DNA of 64,000 bases from Paraphysomonas bandaiensis (taxonomy: Eukaryota > Chrysophyceae). The stretch lies in NCBI GenBank assembly GCA_965644295.1, contig CBFFRP010000020.1:104087-168086 (forward strand), written 5' to 3'. The notes beneath the pieces are model-generated. The model saw only the letters and a program-made list of their open reading frames with translations, searched no databases and was not told the origin of the DNA. The translations under genes and the position numbers were made by a program. Shown piece after piece: positions 36,305 to 47,914 of the stretch (the stretch's first letter is position 1; each line of letters begins with the position of its first letter).

Positions 36305-38460
36305 TTAAAGGAGGAGTGTAATGGGATTCTGGGCGTACTCCTTGAATGCTTGAAGCCACTCCGCCCCGACAGCTCCATCGACAACGCGATGGTCACACGA
36401 GAGCGTTGTGACCATAACCGGGGCGATCTGTACAGTCATACATATTATATAATAGATGATAAAATTCGGCATGCTGTGCTTACCGCCCACTTTTCTTGAC
36501 CTTCCTCCGCAGCCCTTGGGTTCGGGATGACAGTATCGGTAATTGTGCCAAGAGCAAGGGCGCACGCCTGAGGGGTCAAAACGATGGGTGCAGCGCTCTT
36601 CACTCCAAACACACCTACATTGAATCATGAGTATATAAGATACTGCGACGGCGATAAAAACAAAACACCCTACTACACAACCATATACCCGCTATCTACT
36701 CATGCGTACACTGCAACACACCTAGGTTATGAATAGAAAATGTTCCCATTGCCAGCTCTTCGCCATTTTCACTGCTGGTCATAGTTGAAAGCTACAGATA
36801 AAAAGAGTGAGTATTCATTATACTGTGACATCGGTTTCTTCGCATATATTGATAGATCATTTCGTCGCACAAAAATGAAGTAATAAATGTGTATGAGTAA
36901 AAATAAATGTGCAAGTGATATACACCTCTTCAGCGATTGCAGCTAAGCCCTTGGAGTCCGCACCCTTGAGTACGGGTGCTCTAATGGTTGACCCGCTCCC
37001 GACTAACACATTGATATCGACCTACAGGGGCATCAGCACGGCATACGTACATAAGATCGGATACCTGGTCATATCTACGAACAAAGCTGTCCATCCAATG
37101 AGAGTTTACAACTGGAACCTGCATGAAAATTATATAGGGAAAAACTTGCGCGTAATAGAATAAAGGATGCCATGTCAGCATTAAGTACAAACAACAGCTT
37201 GATGTAAAAACAACAGTTACCTTAGTCATCGCTTTCGCAGCAGCCTTCACAAGAAAGTCTTGAACAGACACCTCATGGTCTCCGTCGTTGTTCAGCTGCT
37301 CTCTGAGAGCCATGAGCTTGGAGAGGTTGACCTCTACAGACAAGAAGTAATGTGGGACCACTTTCTTTGAGTGGGCAAACATATCGATTAGAGACCCTGC
37401 AGCGCCTGTTGTACTAGGGGCAGTTGTCGAAGAGGTAGAGACATGTGTGTTGGACTCAGTAGATAATGTAGAGGACTCAGAGGCACTCGAACTTGTGCTG
37501 CTCGTGATTCCCTTACTAATAGCAGCCTCCACGTCGGCTGCAATGATGCGATTGTTTGGACCAGAAGCGAAACCATGAGCAGGAAGTGTAGTCAAGTCAA
37601 GTCGAGCGTCCCGAGCAAGATTCCGTGCGTATGGGGACGCAAATACACGATCTCCAGAAGGCGCTGCTGTGGAAGCAGGGGCTTCGGGTTTAACTGGAGT
37701 TCGGTCAGGCTGGGGTTCGCTCTCAGCTGGGACTGCGGTGGCCTCTGCAACTGATGTAGTAGACTGCCCAGAAGAAGCATCCGCTAGAGTATAGTTGGCA
37801 AAGGCAGACACGCTTGATTCATCTTCCACAGTGATCATCATAGGCTCACCGACCTACATAAGGGTAACATAAGGGAATAGAACATCCATAGCAGCACTTG
37901 AACAATTACTGGCAGGCACTATACGCCGAGCACACAGCTTCTCAATAGCAACCGACCTTGAGTTCACCAGAGCCTACAAGTATCTTCGCTATATATCCAT
38001 CATCAGTCGCTTCATAAGTGACAGTTGCTTTGTCAGTTTCAACTTCACAGATAGCGACTCCTGGCTCGAAACCATCGCCTTCCTTCAACAGCCAATTAGC
38101 AATTGAGCCAGATTCCATTGTCTGAATTGAAAGGTAAGGAATAAGGTATTAAAATGCTATCACGCTGAGCTTACAGGAGAGAGAGCAGGCATCGGGACTA
38201 CTGTGTGGCTGGGATACGAGGAGAACATCATCGCCTGCTGCCTGAAAGGAGAAGTGTAAAATCCAAAGACAGATGCTGTCTTGAAATTGTGTGCAGCAGT
38301 GCGCCCCGATATTTTTCTATAGTATAATTAGATTAAAAAACACAGAGTGCTGCAGTGCAGTGCACCTCCCGCTCGTGACCCCCATCAGCCGCCCCACCTT
38401 CACGCTGCTGTTTCTAACTCCATTTACACTGACTCGAGACCTCCATGCCAATCGCATCAT
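36305..38460 (-). CDS. DLAT: Pyruvate dehydrogenase E2, dihydrolipoamide acetyltransferase
   Basis: A multi-exon gene starting with a typical mitochondrial presequence ([20 protein letters not shown]) and spliced into [20 protein letters not shown]. The lipoyl domain carries the lipoylated lysine in ETDKATV and continues to [13 protein letters not shown]. After an Ala/Thr/Pro linker comes the E1/E3-binding domain ([20 protein letters not shown], then [13 protein letters not shown]). The catalytic domain starts near [20 protein letters not shown] and ends with the active-site motif [14 protein letters not shown], where His and Asp are present. The C-terminus is NPITLLL. Only one lipoyl domain is present. 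The enzyme forms the core of the pyruvate dehydrogenase complex in the mitochondrial matrix and transfers acetyl groups to CoA. Exon 1 is 38366-38460, exon 2 is 38175-38241, and phases match. Confidence 0.92.
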
Positions 38461-39169
38461 CTCGCTGTCAATTAAATAAGCAGAGCTATGACTACAATAC
38501 AGCAATTGCTTGTCAAATGCTGGTATGAAAGCACCGCACAATTATAGATATAACACTGTAGTGATGCAAGTATTTCAGGTATTTTATTCCTCTGTCTATG
38601 ACCAGCAGTGCCCAGCAGTGGCATGTGTGATTATCACTAAAACAAACCCCATACCACTGCTGCACCATCATCCACAATACCAAGAATACACTGTATTACG
38701 GAAGTACATGTACTCTATTGTACAATCAAAGTGTACCAGTCTAGATGTACCAGTCTAGATGTACCAGTCTAGATGTACCAGTCTAGATGTACCAGTCTAG
38801 ATGTACCAGTCTAGATGTACATGTTATCCTATAACATGAAAATTTAGGTACTTCGGCCCACCTCCAGAGTCTGCAGTACATGATGGGCATGTGATGTAGA
38901 TGAGATATTAAGACTGGTACTTATATTTGTTGGTTTGATAGTTAATTAACGGTACATAGTGTATAGCGGTGTACCAGAGACAGTGCATTGGCTTCTGAAT
39001 AGGACTATTAAACGGATTAGGTGGGTTACTGTATCGATGAGCTTATGTGGTTTAATATACAGACATAGACACACATCTTGTTATTAATAATACTTGTGGG
39101 ATTCTGATATTGTGCATAGGATTTGTTATTGCTGCAAGGAATATTCTTTCTCGTTGGAATACAGTGGCT
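38461..39169. promoter_or_regulatory. Divergent spacer with 14-bp tandem repeat
   Basis: Between the starts of PDC-E2 (-) and the SAM-like gene (+). It includes the 14-bp tandem array at 38732-38820. Promoters of both genes lie here by position. Confidence 0.4.
38732..38820. repeat. 14-bp tandem repeat TGTACCAGTCTAGA
   Basis: Six perfect consecutive units followed by a partial one (TGTAC). The perfection suggests recent expansion. Not coding. Confidence 0.95.
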
Positions 39170-41561
39170 ATGGAAGAATATGGGAAGCCCTCTAATTCAA
39201 GCCCACAGTCTTCAGATATAGATATAGCTACCTGGCTGGTGTCTACAGTTGACATACTTCCCTCTCGGTCGGTACAGTATACTGCAGTGTTAAGGGAAAA
39301 GCATGGATTAGAAACCGTGAATGATTTATCGAATATTCTTCTCGTTGATAATGCTGCTCTAGAGGGTCTCGATATTGACAATGATGATCTCGAAGAAATC
39401 ACGGAGCACATCGAGATGTACCGATCCCTGTCCAAATCCCCTCCACCTACTATTGCCAAGGGTAGAGTTACAGTAGCCCATCATGATAGTAGCAGTGATG
39501 ACGATGATGAGCCTGATGCAGTACTATCTGTTTCCTATTTATCACCTTGTACGGATGAGAACCAGGATCCGCCAACAAACAACGAGCCAATACTTGCTGA
39601 ACAGATGAGTATTTTGGATGATTGTGAGGCAGATGTGCAAGTTGAAAAATATTTCGAAGACCCTTTTCAGTACACAACAGGAGAAGATCCAATCAGTAGT
39701 ATCAAAGATGTTGACCCTCAGAAAGAAGGTTGTCTTGAGCAAGAAGGTGGCATCGAAAAAGAACAGTGTAGTGGGATAGACAGTGAAGCAGAACCCAAAC
39801 CAGTAATAACTAACTCTAAAAGAAAGAAAAAAAAATCAAAGAAGAAGAAGAAAGGGAAAAATGTGGAGGCTGACACAGTCGAAGCTCCAACTCCTTGTGA
39901 GCGTTTGAGCGGTATCGAAGTGATCTCTGTAGGTACATCAAAAGATGTGGAAGTGTCACCTGCTGATAACGTATCGTATTGCACCGATGTGACCGCTCAT
40001 GAAAATTTACCAAGTCTTGAAGCAGTGTGCTCTCAGGGTAATGTGGAAGACGATCATGAATTGGTTTATCAAGATTCTGCACCGAGTAATACCGAAGACA
40101 CTTCTCTATGTCATATCCCACATGATATAGAGGTTAACCCTGATAAAAATAGAACTATCTGTGAAGGAGAACCCTGCTCTAGTGTCTCATGTGAAGATGT
40201 TTCCGATACCCACGACCCTAAAGATGTGCCCGGAGATCATGATTGTCCAACACACAGCGTCCCATGCACACCCAATGGGTCCCGTGGATACTCTGATCAC
40301 AGCCATGAGATGAATGCACAGGTTTCTCCTGAGGTTTACTTAGACTCTGGAAATGAAATTATGAAGGCGGACAGGGACACTGAACTAACGGGGAACACTT
40401 TGAACAGCAATGATGCGATGCACGTCGGTATCGATGATAAATGTGAGCGTTCGACCAGTGGGTCGCAGCTGATGAATCTTTCCTGGCGAGAGAGATGGGG
40501 AAATATCTCGATGTGTTCCAGTTCTGATTCGGAGAGTGAAAAGTCTCATGATGAGATACACAAAGATAGTCATAATACGGACAGCAGTGACAGCGAAGAT
40601 GATCGTATTCAACCATACGTGAAGTCGTCCATAAGAAACGATTCTGTGGATACCGGAATGACACCTGCTCATAAGTCAGGGCGCCGTGTGTTCAAAGTCT
40701 CGCTACAACAGTGGATGGATGGTGTTTTGAAAGGTGAGTGATAGTGGAATATTTTTATTATATTATATCGCTCACTACCCCTGGTGTGTAGAGGTTCCCA
40801 AGTTTGTTCGGCAGACAATGGAGTGTATGAACACCCTTGGTGTAAGCTCCATGGACGACCTTTGGCATAAACGTAAGCGGTTGAATCTCAGAGAGCTGAA
40901 ACGTGTGAATTTGCCTACTCCGGCTGCATGGGCTGTTTGTCGCGCACTTCATGACCTTCACACTCTGTCGTATATTGACAGCGATGGTGCGACTACTTCA
41001 ACTCCCAGCGGTTATTTACCTCAAGTTCCCGATTGCATCAGCGAGCGCCAGGATCAAAACACTTCTTCGTTGAGTGAGGAGTCGTCATTTGCTCCAAGCA
41101 CTCTGAATGAAAGGGCACACAAGGCGAATTCAGATGCGGATCAATCCGCCACTATGACTAAATCCTTACTGGATAACAGTATATATAATGACGTCGTAGA
41201 AACCAATCAGTGGCGTAGAAGTTTGTCCAGCAGTTCTGATGAAAGTGAAGGTATCAGTAGTTTTCACGAGGGAACTGTACTTGACAATGAAGCGACAGCT
41301 TCCACCATATTCCCCTCGGAAGCAGCTATTAGTGACACGGGCAAATCTGAGGAGACATCAGTATCTTGTCATGTCTGGGCAAATGCCACGCGCATAATAG
41401 AAGATAGCAGTAGCTCTGATGACGATGACATGATACAACCTTTATACCCTGCAAAAACGCATGTTGCAGTCCGCCCAACTAATCGAGTAGAACAATGTGA
41501 TTCACCAAATATGCTTGCTAACTCAAATGGAGTAGTGAGTTTGAGGAATTTAAGTCTCTAA
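39170..41561 (+). CDS. Acidic protein with two SAM-like helical segments
   Basis: Two exons (39170-40733 and 40792-41561) give 777 residues. Near the N-terminus IATWLVSTVDILPS through NDLSNILLVDNAALEGLDID resembles a SAM domain: a helix, a DL...L segment and an L-x-x-L ending. A second, similar segment straddles the intron (SLQQWMDGVLKEVPKFVRQT, then SSMDDLWHKRKRLNLRELKR). The middle is very acidic and Ser-rich. A lysine block (KRKKKKSKKKKKGK) near residue 240 may be a nuclear localisation signal. Repeated short motifs such as SSSDDDD and SSSDSESE look like casein kinase 2 targets. No enzyme domain is seen. SAM domains usually mediate oligomerisation or RNA binding. Start ATG 39170 is the first ATG in frame. 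Confidence 0.65.
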
Positions 41562-42045
41562 GTGTGATCAGATGTATATTCGCTGGTTTCAATTAGTATA
41601 AAGTAAAGTAAGTCTAAAGCTGTAGTACCATGAGCTGCTTTTGCCTTCTAACGTGATATTATCTATTAGAAGAGTGGTATAAAATTCTAGACGCTTTATA
41701 GAATTCTGTTACTATAAGTAGTAAAGGTCCTATTCCATAGAGTAGTGGCAGCGATAGAATAGCTTGAATTAGAGCTATTCACTTGAAGCGTTTGCTGTCT
41801 CAGCAGATGCAGCCTTATGTATCTTACAATTTAACTAACTAGTGCTTAACTCTGATATCCTACTATTTGGCGCTACGAAAGCTGCTTGTGCGTCACAGCA
41901 AGCACCAACTACTTTCTCTCCATGTCCTCAAGGTGAACAGCCCGGAAAAGGTGCGAGTCCGCCTTTGTTAGAGTTTTTAAAACCAATTAATTTAATTGGC
42001 AACTCAATTAATTGTTATGCTAACATGCTAACCGGTACTCTACTA
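41562..42045. other. Intergenic sequence with repeat copy D
   Basis: AT-rich 3' region of the SAM-like gene, then repeat copy D. AATTAATT-rich sequence at 41985-42020 may belong to another hAT-related terminus. Confidence 0.4.
41820..41960 (-). repeat. Dispersed repeat family A-D, copy D
   Basis: Reverse orientation: ACTAGTGCTTAACTCTGATA, GCTACGAAAGCTGCTTGTGC and CTCAAGGTGAACAGCCCGG correspond in order to segments of copies C, B and A. A shorter, internally deleted copy. Confidence 0.55.
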
Positions 42046-42629
42046 CAGATCCTGGGAAACGTTAGTGGCAGGCTTGCGTAATAATTAATTGGTTTTCAAT
42101 TTATTGGCAATTTTGATTATTCGGTTTTGAAAGTGATAATTGCAATTATTATTATTGGTAATTGTTGCTATTTGTTTACTTAAAGACAACCGAAAGCGCA
42201 AAAAAACACGCATCAAACTTCCAACACGATATACGATATTCGATATTCGTACAGCACTACCAACATTTATGAGAGGTTGTTTAGCAGAGCTAAGATTGCT
42301 GTGACTAGATTTTTGCAAGCGAATATAACCTAGACACCTTGAAATGTGAAAATGTTAGTGTTTCTTTGGCTGAGATTATTGTTCAGAAAGTTATTCTAAA
42401 ATCTATCAATAAAATTAAAGCCAATTAATTGGCAATTATTGCCAATTAATTGCATTGCCAATAATTCGATGCTTGATTAATAATTGCAATTATTATTGTT
42501 GGACACTAGTCACCAATTGTTACGCAAGCCTAGTTAATGGCCCATTCACCATTAATGGGTGTCCAGAGCCCCCTGTAACTTTAATGGCAATTAATGAAAT
42601 ATGTACCATTAACAGTTTCCAGGCCCTGC
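42046..42629. mobile_element. Palindromic MITE copy split by a hAT MITE
   Basis: The left piece GATCCTGGGAAACGTTAGTGG (42048-42068) resembles the end of the 28885-29041 element. The right piece begins GTTAATGGCCCATTCACCAT at 42533 and ends ACAGTTTCCAGGCCCTG. Removing 42069-42532 restores a recognisable element of the same family. Confidence 0.55.
42069..42532 (+). mobile_element. Non-autonomous hAT element (464 bp)
   Basis: Twelve-base perfect terminal inverted repeats AGGCTTGCGTAA and TTACGCAAGCCT at 42070-42081 and 42520-42531. They are flanked by 8-bp near-identical target duplications GTTAGTGG (42061-42068) and GTTAATGG (42533-42540). The interior holds a deleted hAT transposase C-terminus (CGAAAGCGCAAAAAAAC onwards, with LFSRAKIAVT readable in frame) closely related to the remnant at 24723-25377. 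Eight-base duplications are diagnostic of hAT. Confidence 0.8.
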
Positions 42630-42640
42630 TCTACTAAAAT

Positions 42641-43024
42641 TGTGTAGTATTTTATATATTAGTACGTATTAGCAAAATTCTATATGGCTCATCAACTGTG
42701 AAACGACATTTCGAATACGAGAGTGTATCAGTGGCTGATATAAGTACCGATATTACTCCATACCCGTATAGCTGAGATGCTCGTTTGCAGAATTCGATGT
42801 CCACAGAAAGATGGACAAATGTGTGCTCTGAATTCATTTTTTGAACGAAAGTCTGCTTAATTTACCACAATACACACACAATGAGCGTCTACACCTCAGT
42901 GCCACTCTCCTTTCTTATCTTTATTATGTCGCATTCGAGATTGCTCCACAACAGCCTTTTGTTCCTCGAGTGAAGCCCTTACGACAAATATACAGTTACA
43001 AAATGCAATTAAAAGAAATTCTAT
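42641..43024. other. Gap before the myosin 3' end
   Basis: About 380 bp of unremarkable sequence at the 3' end of the minus-strand myosin gene. No feature seen. Confidence 0.35.
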
Positions 43025-46000
43025 TCACAACCTTGACTCCATCAACCTCTCTTCAAGATCCGGGTCAATACAAATATAGCTTGTACGTCTACCCTCTCTA
43101 TATATATTTATCAGCTATCAGCATACCGAGTACACTAGGCAATACTTACTTGTTCTCCTTCTTTTCGCTTGATTTTATGGTTGGTGTTGAGCCCTACGCA
43201 TACGTAAGTGTCACGGCACTAACACAATGTAGCACACGTAATATAGACCTTCATGACAACTTTAGGAGATCGCCGTGGTGTGACTGAGGGCGATGTCTTC
43301 GACGGAGACATTTTGGGGGAACGGTATTTAGGGGAGCCCATCGAGGAGTACCTTGAAGGCATGGTTCGAGATGCTCTAACCTTGGGTGATGCACTTGATG
43401 GCAAAGAACCACTACTCACAGAGGACGAAGGGGAGCTTGTGTGTGATGACTTCTTCGTCGGTGTCTTTATTGGCGATTTATGGGGTGACGAAATATCATA
43501 TTGCTTCCTGACATACTGTTCCTGTTGATCTCTCTTTTCCATTTGTTTGTTCAGTCTTACAACGGGCGCAGCCTTAGTGGGTGACAAATGCAGCGCTCCT
43601 ATGGCAAAGTTACATGAGTGATTACCGTACCTATGCACCTACATACCTAGGGCGGCCTGAACAGAGGCTGGAGTGTTGCCCAGTATCATATCGACGTCCA
43701 TATGTAAACTACGAATAACATATATAGATGAGCGCGCATCTGCTGGGCGTAATCCGTAAAACTCTCCCTCTTCTTCCCTACATACAGATTCTTCTGATCT
43801 CTGTCGTCCAATGTCCACTATCTCGGGATACTTCCAGGTACAATATACTTTAGACCACTTGTACAGCCTGATATACAACTCCAACTGTTCACGCGATACC
43901 GCAACAGCAGCTAGTTTAGCACGTAGAGCCTTCATTGAAGCTTTGTCGCCCTTATTCGCACATATTTCATGGCATATACTAAGTACCTCGTCGGTTAGGC
44001 GTCCCATACCCTCATCATTCTGGACTGGAGCAAGCTGTTCCTCAAATTCAAGCATCTTAAGCAAACTCCTAGCAGATCGTAATTCCATCTCGCCGAATCC
44101 AGGAAAATGTTCTTGAAGACTACTGATTTCAACCATCGACTCTTCAATACCACTCTTATCAATTGTCTCAATAGCGCGTCGGAGTTTGTTCCTTGCACGT
44201 AAACGAGGCGACGCATTTTCATATATTCGCTGTACCTTAGCTACGAAATCAGCGTCAACTTCAAGCTCTTTAGCAAGTTTCAAGGCTTCAGGTACTAGTT
44301 CGCATATGTCCCCGTTCTCGTGTTTTAAGAAGTCCATTAGAGTTCTCATTACAGACCGCTTCTTATTCAGGAAATCCAACTTAATCCTTGCCTTACCAAC
44401 AGATGGGTGGGTCGACATATCCAGCTTAATGCTCTTAGCAAGGAGGTGGTTGAGTGCCTCCACATTTTCAGTGGCTATTGCATTGTCCATGTCTTTGACA
44501 CACTTATCTTGAAGTCTAATAAGCTTAACCATAGCTTTGGCTATATCTATTTCCCTTTTAAATACAGAAGAGATTACCTCACCTTCATACTCCTTTGATA
44601 TACTTTGCAGAATAACCTGGGTAATACAAAAATTAAAATGACTACACAGAATCGAGAACTTTACCTCAATCCCCTCTACATTTCTAGCATCTAATTCTCT
44701 CCTAAGGTTGACCAGATTTCCCATTGTCAACATTGATTTCCGAACAAGAAAACCACGAATTATCTTTTGAATAGTTTCGGCAGCTACGTTAACTTTTTCT
44801 TGTCGGATAGCTTCCTTTTTAGCCTCCATTAACCGCGCGTGTTTCTTCTCATAAAGTTTAAGACGGATAAGCGAGCTCCGGGCAAATGCTTGAATTCGAA
44901 TTGCAAACACTTCAACACGCTTAATTCTTTGGCGCTCCAGCTGCAACCGGTCTTGGTTGGCTTTTATAAATACTTTGGTCCGTCCCACACACCAGACTCT
45001 GCGATCAAGAATCCCATTTTTACTGGCATCGTCGAGTATAATTTGTGCTGCATCAGCCTCAGAAACTGTGTTGGATTGCAGACGCAATGAAAGTCCATCT
45101 ACTAATGTAACGAATTGCCTTGCAAACGCACCATGGGTAACACGATAAGCGAACCCACTCTGTCGAATACGAATAGCCTCAAACAACCCTGCATACCTCA
45201 GTTGACGCAAAGCCAGTTGACCGTCGAATATTCCTGGTTTTTTCTGATGATTCGGCTTTACACATCGTACAAAATGCGGCTCTGTTTCTCCGAGACTTGA
45301 AACCAGCCCAACAACTTGGTTTCTGAACTGACCAGCCAAAGTGCTTTTAACCGTGCTTCTGCGCTTGGAACCCGACCCACCATCAGGCTCCCCGGCAAAT
45401 AAGTCTGCTACTAGTGAGAGGGATGACAGCGCTGCTACCTCATGCAATGTGATGCTAAGTGTGTCCCTGTTTTTTTCAAGGAAATTTGTCACAACGTACT
45501 CTACAGGCCCTGCAAAGTGATGCACTGTGAAGGCTTCTGGTCGGGTCCTGTGTTTGGTAAAAAATCGATTTTCGCACTTCTTGTCTTTACCAAACACCTG
45601 TTCAATTTTACTCGCGTAAGTAAGGTCCGTAGCTTTACCCAGAGAGCACTCTTCATCCAACAAACTCAGCAGCCCCATCGGCTTGTTCTCAATTAGAGCC
45701 ACACATTGCCCATTGTCCACAAATGATATCTCTTCCGAAGGAACACCTTCTTCAGAATACATTTTCATTTCTTCATTGAATATGACCTGTACAGAACATA
45801 TAATTGAAAATTAGTACAACGATCTGCCCTATACCTCATTAAAATGAAATTGAAGCTTTTCATTGGCATAGTTGATACATAATTGTTCAAATGAATTCAC
45901 TTCGAAGACTTCAAAGCCAAAAATGTCGAGTATACCTATAGTAAATGGAGCAGACTGGGTTTTTAAAGTGTCATTTACTTTCCTGTCACATATATTAGAA

Positions 46001-47371
46001 AAAAGTGTGAGATTTGTAGTATTGCAACATACAATATAATCCAATCGAACATATTGCTGTATAGTGCTTTGGCCAAGGTATCCTTGCTGTCTAGAGCTTG
46101 CGAAGGATTTAACTTAATACTCACAACACTCCCTCTCCCAACTTGAACACGCTTCTCCGTTAGTGCATACTTAAAGGAATCGATTTGAAGTCCCAGCATA
46201 TCGCAACTGATTTCCATCGCCTGTTGGGCAGATGAGTTCACTTCAGACGACCCCTCGGCTTTTCCAGCGGAAAAGCTTATGTTGCCTATCCATAGGACGG
46301 CAGCAATAATGAGCAGAATCTGGTTTTGAATATCAGTACTGAACTGTAACGTATCCATGGCTTGCTTTACTTCTGTGAAGTCCGAGGCATCGTCCACCCC
46401 ATCGATGGTGTAACAGCCTGTGGAATTTAAGTACGCATAGTTTTCACAAGGAAGCAGCTGACATCGGGCCTTAAACTCGTCATTAGCACCAGCAAGTAGC
46501 TGATAAAACATGTGATAATTGCGTTCTCCTGTGCTTTGGGAAACAATACGACTCTTCTCCAATAGGTAATTTACTATCTCACATCCTTGAATTCTGAAGT
46601 TATGATCGAAATTCTGATAGTGCCAACGCACAAATTACATAAGCTAATAACATGATCAATATGCTACTTACAACTTTCATCCATTTCCCAAATCTACTGC
46701 TATTATTGTTTCTCAATGTCTTTGCATTTCCAAGAGCTTCAAGTAGAGGGTTGCTTTGCAAAATTTTTTCCTCAATGCCAGGCTCGGAATTTTGTTTACT
46801 CTTAATACCAGGTGCAACATTCGCAAGATAATTTAGAACCTTTTTCGTAGTCTCTGTTTTACCGGCCCCAGATTCTCCACTAATTAGCACAGACTGATTT
46901 TTGAGATTTAGACGGAGTTGTTGGTACGCAGCGGATGCGGTTATAAATATATGTGGATATGAGTTCACGACGTTAGAAGCCTTCCTGATTTCATCTTCAC
47001 CATATATATTTAACCGTTCAAATGGGTTCACTGCAACTAGAATAGCACCAACATGTGTATAGATAACCTTTTTTTGGAATCTCTTTCTTGTGTGGTGCAG
47101 TATGGCACCCTGGAGACACGTTAACGTACATAAGAGTCATGAAGCACAGATACCATACCTCACTAAGCTCATCAAGATCTACTAGGTTATCAATCGTAGC
47201 ATCAATATGACTCCCACAGTGATCGAGTAGCTGAACTTGATTGGAACTCATTTTAATGTTTCCCATTTCAGTGCTGATCTCGGCATCAGAGGGCGTCAGT
47301 TTAATCACTGTCCCGCACAACCAGGCCTGCTCTTCATGAGGAACCCATACCTTGTCACCTATATCCACCAT
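43025..47371 (-). CDS. Unconventional myosin heavy chain
   Basis: About nine exons, from ATG 47371 to a probable TGA at 43025-43027; I estimate 1300-1400 residues. An SH3-like N-terminal segment ([20 protein letters not shown]) precedes the motor. The motor has the P-loop [12 protein letters not shown], switch [14 protein letters not shown], switch [22 protein letters not shown], the actin-binding/loop-2 region ending [20 protein letters not shown] and converter RTKVFIK. Two IQ motifs follow ([17 protein letters not shown] and [18 protein letters not shown]). The neck leads to an about 330-residue helical tail and a Ser/Pro/Lys-rich basic C-terminal region ([15 protein letters not shown]). 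No MyTH4-FERM, coiled-coil rod or cargo-binding domain of a known class is evident, so the class is undetermined. The motor should be an active actin-dependent ATPase. The last two small exons ([21 protein letters not shown]) are less certain. Confidence 0.88.
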
Positions 47372-47914
47372 CTTAAATACTCACTGTGCTAAATCAAGCA
47401 TCATTGTTTATGTGAGCTCTATCTATGCAGGTGGTAAGATCTCGCTCACACTGTCAACTGTCGCTCGACTGTGGTTACTATACCAGCATAGTACTGCTGT
47501 ATAGTACTGCTGTATAGTACTGCTGTATATTCTACGAGTACTGCTGTACCATGTCTAGTTGTACTGTACGACCAGCTCGAACAAGACATCCTCATACAGC
47601 TGATACCAAAAATACAGTTGAGTACTGAGTACTACAGTCTTTTTGTCAGTGTGTCAACTCCACTATGGGCATATACTGTAGGTATACCGTATACAGAGTA
47701 CAGTAGGCAGCAGGCAGCAGTGTACTATGGTGCGACTGTCGTTCAGTGCTCTCTCTCACTCTAACTAATAGTGCCATTTGCTAGACCTGTTCTTTTACAG
47801 TATCCAGCCCACAGCTAGCAATGCAGTGATCGGTCATCTTGTATATATTTTCACTATTGCTAATGGTGATTGAGACTGGCAGTGCAGCTGTGTAACTCAC
47901 ACTATCTGAATGAG
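47372..47914. promoter_or_regulatory. Divergent spacer between myosin and glycosyltransferase genes
   Basis: 543 bp holding both promoters. It includes an imperfect tandem of GTACTGCTGTATA units at about 47490-47530 and further GTACTG words to 47660. Confidence 0.45.

Noticed and set aside
38732-38820. Possible regulatory array or telomere-like repeat
   Set aside because: Perfect 14-bp tandem units with no resemblance to telomere repeats; an ordinary expanded minisatellite.
42841-43287. 148-codon plus-strand frame
   Set aside because: It overlaps the last exons of the minus-strand myosin, has no domain, and the splice signals on the other strand are better.
43253-43528. 91-codon plus-strand frame opposite the myosin tail
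   Set aside because: It is the antisense shadow of the SPK-rich tail; acidic and Gly-rich only because the sense strand is basic and Ser/Pro-rich.
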